From contig DATCMA010000004.1 of assembly GCA_036563645.1 (NCBI GenBank), positions 55,002 through 119,001 of the forward strand: a DNA stretch of 64,000 bases, written 5' to 3'. The position numbers and the translations under genes were made by a program. The notes beneath the pieces are model-generated. The model searched no databases. It was not told the DNA's origin and was given only the letters and a program-made list of their open reading frames with translations. This DNA comes from DATCMA01 sp036563645 (GTDB taxonomy: Bacteria; Actinomycetota; Actinomycetes; Mycobacteriales; Micromonosporaceae). Of this stretch, positions 16,940 to 25,049 are shown piece by piece; position 1 is the first letter of the stretch, and every line of letters begins with the position of its first letter.

Positions 16940-18409
16940 ATGGCAGCTCGTCGGGTGATCGTGGTCGGAGCTGGCAATGCCGCTCTCTGCGCAGCGCTGG
17001 CGGCGCGGGAGCGGGGAGCTGATGTGGTGGTGCTCGAACGGGCCGAGCGGGAGCTTCGCGGAGGAAATACCGCTTTTACGGCCGGCGCAATGCGAGTCAC
17101 CTATAACGGTGTTGAGGACCTCAAGCGCCTCATGCCTGACCTCACCGACGAGCAGATTGCGGAGACCGATTTTGGGCAATACACCGCTACCGATTTCCTC
17201 GAGGATATGGCCCGAGTGACGGAGTACCGGACCGATCCCGAGCTCGCCTCCATCCTCGTTGAGCAGAGCTACCCGACGCTCCTGTGGATGCGGGACAAGG
17301 GTGTGCGTTTCGTTCCCATCTACGGCCGTCAGGCATTCAAGGTGAACGGCAAGTTCAAGTTCTGGGGCGGGCTGACCGTCGAGGTGTCGGGCGGCGGGCA
17401 GGGGCTTATCGAGTTCCTGACGAAGGCCGCGGAGCGCGAGGGAATCAGGATCGAGTACAACGCCCGGGCGCTCTCGCTCATCGCGGATGACGACGGTGTG
17501 CACGGCGTCGTCGTCCGCCAAAACGGGCGTACGCGTGAGGAACGCGGCGATGCGGTGATCTTGGCGTGCGGTGGGTTCCAGGCCAACACCGAATGGCGGA
17601 CGCGCTACCTCGGGCCGTCATGGGATCTCGCCAAGGTGCGCGGTACGAAGTACAACACCGGCGACGGGCACCGCATGGCCCTGGAGATCGGTGCGAGCCC
17701 GGTGGGGAACTGGTCGGGCTGCCACGCTGTGGGGTGGGACCTCAACGCCCCTGAATTCGGTGATCTCTCGGTCGGCGACCACTTCCAAAAGCACAGCTAC
17801 CCGTTCGGGATCATGGTGAACGCGCGCGGGGAGCGCTTCGTCGATGAGGGCGCCGACTTCCGGAACTACACCTATGCTAAGTACGGCCGGGTGATCCTCG
17901 AGCAGCCCGGTCACTTCGCGTGGCAAATCTTCGACCGGAAGGTCACCCACCTGCTCCGCGACGAATACCGGATTCGTCAGGTCACCAAGGTGACGGCGAA
18001 CACCCTCGAGGAGTTGGCCACCAAACTCGACGGCGTCGATCCCGAAGGGTTCCTCAAGGAAATCGCGGAGTACAACGCCGCGGTGGACACCTCAATCCCC
18101 TTCAACCCCAACATCAAGGACGGTCGCTGCACCCGGGGCCTGCGGATCAACAAGTCCAACTGGGCCAACCGTATCGATGAGCCGCCTTTTGAGGCGTACG
18201 GGGTCACCTGTGGGATCACGTTCACCTTTGGCGGTTTGCGGATCAACTCCAACGCGCAGGTCCTCGACACGGACATGCGGCCCATTCCCGGCCTGTACGC
18301 GGCGGGCGAGATTGTCGGCGGGATTTTCTACTTCAACTACCCCGGCGGGACAGGGCTGACCAACGGCGCCGTCTTCGGCCGGATCGCCGGCTACTCCGCC
18401 GCCGCGTGA
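16940..18409 (+). CDS. FAD-dependent dehydrogenase, tricarballylate dehydrogenase (TcuA)-like
   Basis: A 489-residue flavoprotein of the fumarate reductase/succinate dehydrogenase superfamily. The FAD-binding motif is VIVVGAGNAALCAALAARERGADVVVLER, followed by GGNTAFTAGAMR (the TcuA-like form of the GGS motif) and a C-terminal FAD/active-site region (AYGVTCGITFTFGGLRINSNAQVLD, GLYAAGEIVGGIFYFNYPGGTGLTNG). Family members oxidise C-C bonds next to carboxylates, or reduce the double bond. Here it may desaturate the imported acid. ATG 16940 is chosen for GGAGG at 16931. It is the first gene of the plus-strand catabolic cluster. Confidence 0.9.
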   Translation: MAARRVIVVGAGNAALCAALAARERGADVVVLERAERELRGGNTAFTAGAMRVTYNGVEDLKRLMPDLTDEQIAETDFGQYTATDFLEDMARVTEYRTDPELASILVEQSYPTLLWMRDKGVRFVPIYGRQAFKVNGKFKFWGGLTVEVSGGGQGLIEFLTKAAEREGIRIEYNARALSLIADDDGVHGVVVRQNGRTREERGDAVILACGGFQANTEWRTRYLGPSWDLAKVRGTKYNTGDGHRMALEIGASPVGNWSGCHAVGWDLNAPEFGDLSVGDHFQKHSYPFGIMVNARGERFVDEGADFRNYTYAKYGRVILEQPGHFAWQIFDRKVTHLLRDEYRIRQVTKVTANTLEELATKLDGVDPEGFLKEIAEYNAAVDTSIPFNPNIKDGRCTRGLRINKSNWANRIDEPPFEAYGVTCGITFTFGGLRINSNAQVLDTDMRPIPGLYAAGEIVGGIFYFNYPGGTGLTNGAVFGRIAGYSAAA

Positions 18410-18461
18410 GGACACCACCCGTGGGTCTGGTCGTATTCCGCCGCTGCCGCCGGGAGATCAG

Positions 18462-19865
18462 ATGCGTAGCCTAGCGATCACCTCCGCGCTCGCGCAGTGG
18501 TGTCAGCAGGTGAGCTGGCAAGCGCTGTCCCCGGCGCGTCGGCAGCGCGTGGTCAACGCCTTCATCGATACGGTGGGCGTCGCCATCGCCGGTACGCGAG
18601 ACCCCGGGTTCGCGCGCGTCCGGTCCTTCCTCGACCGGATCGGTGGCTGGGGAGACCGTGGCACCGGCGGTCGCGATGCGGAGGTATGGGGGTGGGGGAC
18701 CCCCGCCGGCCTCACCTCGGCCGCGTTCCTCAACGCGACCGCCGGACACATCCTGGATTTCGATGACGTTCACTACGGAATCCACGGCCACCCGAGCACG
18801 GTACTTTTTCCGGCGCTCGTCGCCGTGGCCCAGGCCGAGCGCCTGACCTCCGAGCGGGTCTTGGTGGGTTACGTGGCCGGGGTCGGGGTGATGACCGCGG
18901 TCAGCCGCCTATATGGGCCGCGACACTACTCCGTGGGATGGCACCCGACGTCGACCTGTGGCGCCGTCGGGGCCGCAGCCGGGGTGGCGACGGCGTTAGG
19001 CGCGCCGGAGGAGCAGATTGTCACGGCGATCAGCGCGGCCGTGTCGATGGCGGCAGGGGTGCGGGCGAACTTCGGTACGTTGCTGAAACCCCTCCACGCG
19101 GGCTTCGCCGCGCGCAGCGGAATCGAGGCCGCCTACCTCGCCGCCTCGGGGGTGTCCGCGGCGCCGGCGGCGTTGGAGTCGCGCCTGGGCGGCATCGACG
19201 TCTTCGGCGATGGGTCGCTCCTCCATCGGTACGCCGACCCGGTCGATGCGGCGCTGGAGGCGGCGCGCCGGGGGATCGACGAGTTGGGGCTGAAGCTGTA
19301 CCCGTGTTGTCGCGGCGCCCACTACGCGATCGACGCCGCGTTGGAGGTGCGCCAGCGCCTGGGGGCCACCGGCGCGGACATCGCGGACGTGTGGGTGCAG
19401 GTGCCGCTCGGCGCGAAGACCGCCCTCATCTATGACGATCCCCAGACCGGTTTGGAGGGCAAGTTCAGCCTTCCCTACGCCGTGGCCACGGCATTGGCGT
19501 ACGGCGTTCCGCGACTCGGTCATTTCACGGACACCGCGGTCCAGGACCCGCTCACGCGCCAGATCATGCGGCGGCTCGTCGTCGTCGAGGACGACTCCGC
19601 CGGTGATCTGTCTGGGAGCATGGAGGGCCGATACGCCATCGTCGAGGCGCGCACCCACGATGGCCGGCGGGCCAGGGCCCGGGTGGATGACGCGCGGGGG
19701 TCGTGGACTCGTCCACTGACGGACGCGGAGGTGGACGACAAGTTCGCCACGACGGCGGGGATGGCCTTGCCGCCTGAGCGGGCGCGAGATTTCGTCCGCA
19801 CGATTCGTGGCGCGCCCGCTTCCGTTGAGCTGTCGGGTCTATTTCGCCGACTTCATCACGGTTAA
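18462..19865 (+). CDS. MmgE/PrpD family dehydratase or decarboxylase-like protein
   Basis: A 467-residue member of the 2-methylcitrate dehydratase / cis-aconitate decarboxylase superfamily. Marks are FIDTVGVAIAG, FLNATAGHILDFDDVHYGIHGHPSTVLFPALVAVA, SVGWHPTSTCGAVGAAAG, and KLYPCCRGAHYAIDAAL, corresponding to the active-site KxYPCC segment. The fold adds or removes water or CO2 on di- or tricarboxylates. It follows the TcuA-like gene by 52 bases and should act on its product or substrate. The actual substrate is unknown. Confidence 0.9.
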   Translation: MRSLAITSALAQWCQQVSWQALSPARRQRVVNAFIDTVGVAIAGTRDPGFARVRSFLDRIGGWGDRGTGGRDAEVWGWGTPAGLTSAAFLNATAGHILDFDDVHYGIHGHPSTVLFPALVAVAQAERLTSERVLVGYVAGVGVMTAVSRLYGPRHYSVGWHPTSTCGAVGAAAGVATALGAPEEQIVTAISAAVSMAAGVRANFGTLLKPLHAGFAARSGIEAAYLAASGVSAAPAALESRLGGIDVFGDGSLLHRYADPVDAALEAARRGIDELGLKLYPCCRGAHYAIDAALEVRQRLGATGADIADVWVQVPLGAKTALIYDDPQTGLEGKFSLPYAVATALAYGVPRLGHFTDTAVQDPLTRQIMRRLVVVEDDSAGDLSGSMEGRYAIVEARTHDGRRARARVDDARGSWTRPLTDAEVDDKFATTAGMALPPERARDFVRTIRGAPASVELSGLFRRLHHG

Positions 19866-20011
19866 TGGCGAGGAGAGTGATTTCATTGCCGGCGCAGCGG
19901 GTCATCCCAGCGAATGATGGACAAGTTTCCGCATGACTGTTTCCCATGAGGAATTGTCCGGGGGTTGCGGAGGGCCTGACCTGCTGATTCTCGACGGCAT
20001 GGCGTTTTCTG

Positions 20012-20036
20012 TATATTCTTGTGTACAACCGTGTAC
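20012..20036 (+). promoter_or_regulatory. Promoter -10 and GntR-like operator before the dioxygenase gene
   Basis: TATATT (20012-20017) is a good -10. TTGTGTACAA (20019-20028) matches TTGTATACAA at nine of ten positions, and a second GTGTAC follows at 20031-20036. The arrangement, operator just after the -10, is like that before the flavoprotein. This suggests a second regulated promoter inside the cluster. Confidence 0.55.
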
Positions 20037-20055
20037 TTTATATTGAGGAGCCGCG

Positions 20056-20953
20056 ATGGCGTACGAGTGCATGACGCTGTGCATGTCGCATGGCCCGGGC
20101 ATCGCACGGGACGAGAAAAAAAGTCCAGGGCCTTCAATTCCGCGAGGGCATGCGCATCGCTCATGAGGCGGTCCAGGAGTTCGACCCCAGCCTGATCATC
20201 TTCTTCGGGTCGGACCACCGGCGCGCGTTTCAGGACACTGTTCCCGCGTTCTCCGTGGTCTTCGCGGCGGAAGGGCTCGGCGACCTGCGCTCGCCGACCG
20301 GTCCCTACAAGGTCCCGGAGCAGATCGCCACGGATCTCGCCACCGCCCTCCTCGCGGAGGGGTTCGACGTCGCGGTGACGCGGAAGATCGCCCTGGACCA
20401 CGGGTTCGGCCAGACCATGTCCGACATCGTCGGTGGTCTCGACGTCGTCCCGACGGTGCCGATCTTCGTCAACTGCGCAACCCCGCCCCTCGCGTCGCCG
20501 GCGCGTGCGGCGGCGTTGGGCGCCGCGGTGGGGCGCTTCGCGGCCACCCTCGACGAACGGGTCCTCTTCATCGGATCGGGTGGGCTGTCGCACTCGCCGC
20601 CGACGCTCGCTCTGACCACTGTCGGCCTCAGCGAAGAAGAGCGGCGCAAGATCAGCGAGCAGCACCGCGAAGCGGCGAAAGACAAGATCCGGCCGGACTG
20701 GGATGAGGCGTTCCTGGAGCGCCTGGGATCGCAGGACAATTCGTGGGCGCTCGAGGTGACCCAGGAATTCATCGACCCTGCCGGAGTCGGGGCGAACGAG
20801 GTGCGCACCTGGCTCGCGGCCTACATGGCGGGTGGGAAACCGCTACGCCGGGTTGCCTACGAACCCGTCCGGGAATGGATTACCGGCATGGGTGTCGCTA
20901 TGTCCGACTACACGCCCGCATCGGCAGTACGCCCCGCTGGTGTGTCCCAGTGA
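20056..20953 (+). pseudogene. Extradiol (LigB/MhpB-type) dioxygenase, frameshifted in a run of seven A
   Basis: Ring-cleaving class III extradiol dioxygenase of the MhpB type. The first part starts at ATG 20056 with GAGGAG upstream and gives MAYECMTLCMSHGPGIARDEK, including the N-terminal metal-site His (SHGPG). Homology then continues in the +1 frame (VQGLQFREGMRIAHEA) to 20953, with GSDHRRAF, ALDHGFGQTM (acid/base His) and FIGSGGLSHSPP. The switch falls at 20116-20122, seven consecutive A; six would give one open frame of about 298 residues. A start at 20090 in the second frame would lose the metal His. Possible explanations are a homopolymer sequence error, a recent loss, or rescue by transcriptional slippage. 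It is the ring-cleavage step of the cluster. Confidence 0.82.
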
Positions 20954-20982
20954 CGTCTCGGCACGAGTGACGTCTCGGCATG
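20949..20982. repeat. Tandem 17-bp duplication spanning a stop codon
   Basis: AGTGACGTCTCGGCACG is followed directly by AGTGACGTCTCGGCATG. The first copy includes the dioxygenase stop (TGA 20951-20953), and the second ends at an in-frame ATG of the next gene, whose own ribosome site follows. Confidence 0.75.
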
Positions 20983-20997
20983 AGGGGAATCTCGAGA

Positions 20998-22488
20998 ATG
21001 GCAAGCAGTATCGACTACGACGTCGCGGTTGTCGGCCTCGGGCCAGTCGGTGGCGTACTGTGTAATCTCCTCGCGATACAGGGACTCCGTGTCGTTGCCT
21101 TCGACCGGGAGCCCGGCGTCATGCAGCTCCCGCGGTGCGTCGGCATCGACGGCGAGATCATGCGGGTCGTGCAGACCATCGGTCTCGCGGAGAAACTCGA
21201 GCCGCAGCTCAAGGTCTTCCGGGGCGCCCAGTACCTCGACGTCAACGGCAACGTCGTGGCCACTCGCCCGGGTATCACCGGGCCGGGGCCGCAGGGGTGG
21301 CCGAACCGGTACAACGTGCACCAGCCCGACTTCGAGGAGGTTATCCGGTCCGGGCTCATCAACCGGCCAAACGTCGACCTCCGACTGAGCCACGAGGTGC
21401 TCGAGGTCCGCAGCGAGGAGGACGCCGGCGTCGTCGTCGCCAAGGACCTCGTCACCGGTGAGCAGGTGACGGTGCGCAGCCACTACGTCGTCGGCAGCGA
21501 CGGCGCTCGGTCGATCGTGCGCCGCACCGCGAAGCTCACCTTGGACGACTTCGGGCTCAACCAGCCCTGGCTTGTGGTCGACTTCAAGATCAACGAACGG
21601 GCGAATCTGCCGGAGATCAACACGCACTACGCGCACCCCGAGCAGCCGGTCATCTACGTCCACGTCGTACGGGACCTGCGGCGGTTTGAGTTCAGGCTGC
21701 GGCCGGACGAGGACCCCAACGTCATCACCGACACCGACGCGATCTGGCAGCGGGTGTCCCGGTGGCTCACGCCCGACCAGGCCGAGCTCGTGCGGGCCGC
21801 GGTGTACACCCACCGGTCCCTGGTGGCGCGGCAGTGGCGGGTCGGCCGGCTCGTTGTCGCGGGCGACGCGGCGCACCAGACTCCTCCGTTCCTCGGGCAA
21901 GGCCTGTGCGCCGGCGTGCGCGACGCCGCGGCGCTCGCCTGGCGGCTGGGAGCGATCATCCAGCGCGGTGCGTCCGAGTCGTTGTTGGACACCTACGGCG
22001 AGGAGCGCGGCGAGCACGCGCGGTTCTACATCAAGACCGCAACGACCTTCGGCACGGTGCTGACCGCGCCGGATCGCTCCACCATCGAGGAGCTCAACAC
22101 CCGCGTGGGGCGTGAAGGACGCGGCAAACCGCCCCGGCTCGGCCCGGGAATGTTCAAGATGGACGAGGTGGGTGGGCGGCTGGCGCCGCAGCCGCGGCTC
22201 GCCTCGGGCGAGCTGCTCGACGACGTCGTGGGATACCGGTTCGCGGTCGTCGTGGATCCGGAGATCCGGCAGCAGCTCGGCACGGACTTTGTGGAGGAGC
22301 TCGACAAGGCGGGCTTCACAACGGTGGAGGCGTCGGGTGGCGCGGCCGAGTGGCTGCGTGAGCTGGACGCGCGGGCCGTGGTGGTTCGGCCCGATCGCTA
22401 CTACTACGGTGCCTTCAGCGACGCCGTGACGCTGGAGAAGGAGCTGCGGTCCTTGGCGGCGGAGCTCGCTCCCGCGGGCGTGTCGTGA
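20998..22488 (+). CDS. FAD-dependent aromatic hydroxylase, MhpA-like
   Basis: A 496-residue class A flavin monooxygenase similar to 3-(3-hydroxyphenyl)propionate hydroxylase. The dinucleotide fold is VAVVGLGPVGGVLCNLLAIQGLRVVAFDRE; QLPRCVGIDGEIMRVVQTIGL matches the MhpA block PRAIGIDDEALRTMQSVGL; DGARSIVRR is the DG motif; LVVAGDAAHQTPPFLGQGLCAGVRDAAALAWRL is the GD motif. It should use NAD(P)H and O2 to hydroxylate a phenolic acid ortho to its OH, giving the catechol for the extradiol enzyme. ATG 20998 is preferred with GAGGGGA upstream; ATG 20980 lacks a ribosome site. Its stop overlaps the next start (TGATG). Confidence 0.92.
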   Translation: MASSIDYDVAVVGLGPVGGVLCNLLAIQGLRVVAFDREPGVMQLPRCVGIDGEIMRVVQTIGLAEKLEPQLKVFRGAQYLDVNGNVVATRPGITGPGPQGWPNRYNVHQPDFEEVIRSGLINRPNVDLRLSHEVLEVRSEEDAGVVVAKDLVTGEQVTVRSHYVVGSDGARSIVRRTAKLTLDDFGLNQPWLVVDFKINERANLPEINTHYAHPEQPVIYVHVVRDLRRFEFRLRPDEDPNVITDTDAIWQRVSRWLTPDQAELVRAAVYTHRSLVARQWRVGRLVVAGDAAHQTPPFLGQGLCAGVRDAAALAWRLGAIIQRGASESLLDTYGEERGEHARFYIKTATTFGTVLTAPDRSTIEELNTRVGREGRGKPPRLGPGMFKMDEVGGRLAPQPRLASGELLDDVVGYRFAVVVDPEIRQQLGTDFVEELDKAGFTTVEASGGAAEWLRELDARAVVVRPDRYYYGAFSDAVTLEKELRSLAAELAPAGVS

Positions 22489-23261
22489 TGAGCGGACTCA
22501 TGACTGATAATCGATTCAAACGTCGGCTTCTCGCCGGCGAGCCGACGGTGGGAATTTGGTGCAATATCACCGATTCCGTCGTCACGGAGATTTGCGCGAG
22601 CGCCGGGTTCCATTGGCTCCTGCTCGACGCGGAGCATGCCCCGCACGACCTTCGATCGATTCTGCACAACCTGCAAGCCGCGGCTCCGTACGACACCGAA
22701 ATCATCGTCCGTCCGCCTCACGGCGATGAGGTGTCGATTAAGCGGCTGCTGGATATCGGGGCGCGCAATCTCCTTATCCCGATGGTGGAGACTCCGGAGC
22801 ACGCGGCGGCGATGGCGGCCGCCGTGTGCTTCCCCCCGCACGGCACGCGAGGGGTGTCCTCCCAGACCCGGGCCGGCAATTGGGGACGGAATAAGGACTA
22901 CCTCCACCACGCGCGCGAGGAGCTATGCCTCATTCTGCAGATCGAATCGGCCCGGGCGGTGGAGAACGTTGAGAGCATCGCGCGGGTCAGCGGGGTGGAC
23001 GCGTTGTTTGTGGGCACCGCCGATCTGGCCGCGTCCCTGGGGCATCTCGGCAACCCTGGGCATCCCGAGGTGAAGGCCGCCGTCAATCGTGTCGTCGCCG
23101 TGGCACGGGACGTTGGAATCCCCTTGGGCACGCTCACCCGGGACATCGACGCTGCGCACCGGTATTTGGAGTCGGGATTTTCGTTCGTCGGCGTCGGCAC
23201 GGACACTGCGATTCTCGCGGATTCGTTAGCGCGACTTCGGAAGTCCTTCGAAATCGATTGA
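22488..23261 (+). CDS. HpcH/HpaI-family class II pyruvate aldolase
   Basis: A 257-residue enzyme of the 4-hydroxy-2-oxoheptanedioate aldolase family, which splits 4-hydroxy-2-oxoacids into pyruvate and an aldehyde. Visible family residues are LLLDAEHAPHD (catalytic His), RPPHGDEVSIKRLLDIGARNLLIPMVET, LQIESARAVENV (metal Glu) and DALFVGTADLAASLGH (metal Asp). In classical mhp clusters this step is done by the unrelated MhpE, so HpaI is a replacement. Its start overlaps the hydroxylase stop, implying coupled translation. Confidence 0.92.
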   Translation: MSGLMTDNRFKRRLLAGEPTVGIWCNITDSVVTEICASAGFHWLLLDAEHAPHDLRSILHNLQAAAPYDTEIIVRPPHGDEVSIKRLLDIGARNLLIPMVETPEHAAAMAAAVCFPPHGTRGVSSQTRAGNWGRNKDYLHHAREELCLILQIESARAVENVESIARVSGVDALFVGTADLAASLGHLGNPGHPEVKAAVNRVVAVARDVGIPLGTLTRDIDAAHRYLESGFSFVGVGTDTAILADSLARLRKSFEID

Positions 23262-23325
23262 TGAGTGCCGGGGATCTGCTGGAGAGCGGTCGCTAGCGCA
23301 CATAGGCACTGAGGGGAATTTCATC

Positions 23326-24222
23326 ATGATTCAGATCGATACCGAAGACTACCGCAGCATTTGGGGCTGGCTGCGGGACGTGGCGTTCTGCCAGCGGTGG
23401 ATCGACGTCGACGGCGTCTCCACACGGGTCGTCACGGCGGGGCCGGAGGACAAGCCGGCGTTGGTCATGCTCCACGGCACCGGTGGCCACTGGGAGGCGT
23501 ACGCCCCCAACTTGAAGGCGCTCAGCCAGCACTTCCGGTGCATCTGCCTGGACATGGTGGGCAATGGCTTCAGCGACAAGCCGGACTACCCCTACGAGAC
23601 GTTCGTCTACGTTCGGCACCTCACCCGGGCGCTGGACGTGCTCGGCGTGGAGAAGACGTCGCTCATCGGGATGTCGCTGGGGGCGTGGGTCGCGGCGCGG
23701 TTCGCTCTCGAGCAGCCGCAGCGGACCGAGAAGGTGATCCTCATGTCGCCGGCTGGTCTCGTGGCGCGCGCCGAGAACATGGCGCGCATCAAGCGGCAGC
23801 GCACGGCCGCGGTCGACAACCCTGACTGGGAGACGATCAAGGCGATGTTCGTGCACCTCATCGCCGACGAGAAGAACCGGATTCCCGACATCATCGCGCT
23901 GCGCCAGGCCATCTACCGGATGCCGGAGACGCGCAACACCGTCCAGCACATGCTGGCGCTGCAGGAGCCGGAGACGCGCAAGCGGAACCTCCTCACCGAG
24001 GAGCAGTGGCGGAGCATCCAGGCGCCCACCCTCGTCGTCGCCTCGGGGAAGGACTACGCCGAGTACGAGTCGACGGCCCGCCGGATCCTCAAGCTGCTGC
24101 CGAACTCCCAGGTCCTGGAGATGCCGCACGTGGCGCACTGGCCCAACTTCGAGGACCCTGAGTTCTTCAACAAGGCCGCTCTCGAGTTCCTGCTCGACGG
24201 GGGTGTCCAGGTTGCTGGATGA
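23326..24222 (+). CDS. Alpha/beta hydrolase, meta-cleavage product hydrolase (MhpC-like)
   Basis: A 298-residue C-C bond hydrolase. The oxyanion region is MLHGTGGHWEAY, the nucleophile is Ser in LIGMSLGAWVA, the acid is probably Asp in ASGKDYAEYE and the His is in HVAHWPNFEDPEFFN. MhpC-type enzymes hydrolyse the ring-fission product to 2-hydroxypenta-2,4-dienoate plus a carboxylic acid. Position after dioxygenase, hydroxylase and aldolase genes and before the hydratase fits exactly. It overlaps the next gene by 20 bases. Confidence 0.93.
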   Translation: MIQIDTEDYRSIWGWLRDVAFCQRWIDVDGVSTRVVTAGPEDKPALVMLHGTGGHWEAYAPNLKALSQHFRCICLDMVGNGFSDKPDYPYETFVYVRHLTRALDVLGVEKTSLIGMSLGAWVAARFALEQPQRTEKVILMSPAGLVARAENMARIKRQRTAAVDNPDWETIKAMFVHLIADEKNRIPDIIALRQAIYRMPETRNTVQHMLALQEPETRKRNLLTEEQWRSIQAPTLVVASGKDYAEYESTARRILKLLPNSQVLEMPHVAHWPNFEDPEFFNKAALEFLLDGGVQVAG

Positions 24223-25015
24223 GGCCACGGTCAAGGAGCTGGCCCGACGGCTGCAGGAGGCCGAGGACACCCGGCGTCCGATGACGCAGCTCTCGCAGCT
24301 TTACCCCGACATGACGATCGAGGACGCCTACGCGATCCAGCTCGCCTGGCGTGACCTCAAGATCGCCTCTGGGCGCAAGCTCTGCGGCAGGAAGATCGGT
24401 TTGACCTCTCGTCCGATGCAGAAGGCCCAAGGCGTCGACGAGCCGGACCGGGGCGTCTACTTCGACGACATGATCTTCGAAGACGGCTCGGTCATCCCGA
24501 TGTCGCGGTTTATCCAGCCGCGCGTCGAGGTGGAGCTGGCGTTCATCCTGGCTCGACCGCTGTCAGGGCCGGGCGTCACGATTCGGGACGTCCTCGACGC
24601 CACGGCCTGGATCCAGCCGGCCCTGGAGATCCTCGACTCGCGTTTGGAGATGAAGGACCCAAAGACCGGGGCTATTCGCAAGATCGTCGACGCGATTGGC
24701 GACAACGCCGCGAATGCCGGCATGGTCCTCGGCGGCTGCCCGGTCCGCCCGGCAGACGTCGATCTCCGGTGGGTGTCGGCGCTGCTGTACATCAACGGGG
24801 TCATCGAGGAGACCGGCGTGTCGGCGGCGGTGCTCAACCACCCGGCGAACAGCGTCGCATGGCTCGCCAACAGCCTCGCCCCGTACGGCGAGCGTCTGGA
24901 GCCCGATCAGCCGATCCTGTCCGGCTCGTTCACGCGGCCGTGCTTCATCCACCAGGGCGACGTCCTGCAGGCGGACTACGGCCGGCTCGGCGTGGTGACC
25001 TGCCGCTTCGAATGA
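24203..25015 (+). CDS. 2-keto-4-pentenoate hydratase (MhpD/HpaH-like)
   Basis: A 270-residue member of the fumarylacetoacetate hydrolase-related hydratase family. CGRKIGLTSRPMQKAQGVDEPDRGVYFDDM is the family core, and VEVELAFIL with QPALEILDSR supplies the metal-binding Glu residues. It adds water to 2-hydroxypenta-2,4-dienoate to give 4-hydroxy-2-oxopentanoate, the substrate for the HpaI-type aldolase. The GTG start lies inside the hydrolase 3' end, so translation is probably coupled. Confidence 0.92.
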   Translation: MSRLLDEATVKELARRLQEAEDTRRPMTQLSQLYPDMTIEDAYAIQLAWRDLKIASGRKLCGRKIGLTSRPMQKAQGVDEPDRGVYFDDMIFEDGSVIPMSRFIQPRVEVELAFILARPLSGPGVTIRDVLDATAWIQPALEILDSRLEMKDPKTGAIRKIVDAIGDNAANAGMVLGGCPVRPADVDLRWVSALLYINGVIEETGVSAAVLNHPANSVAWLANSLAPYGERLEPDQPILSGSFTRPCFIHQGDVLQADYGRLGVVTCRFE

Positions 25016-25049
25016 TGTGCGCGCGAGCCCTGGAGAAAGGTGAAGGCGA

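Noticed and set aside
20090..20953. The dioxygenase as an intact gene starting at ATG 20090
   Set aside because: That start removes the N-terminal metal-site His (SHGPG), lacks a ribosome site, and ignores the well-placed GAGGAG and ATG at 20056 whose product matches the family up to the seven-A run.
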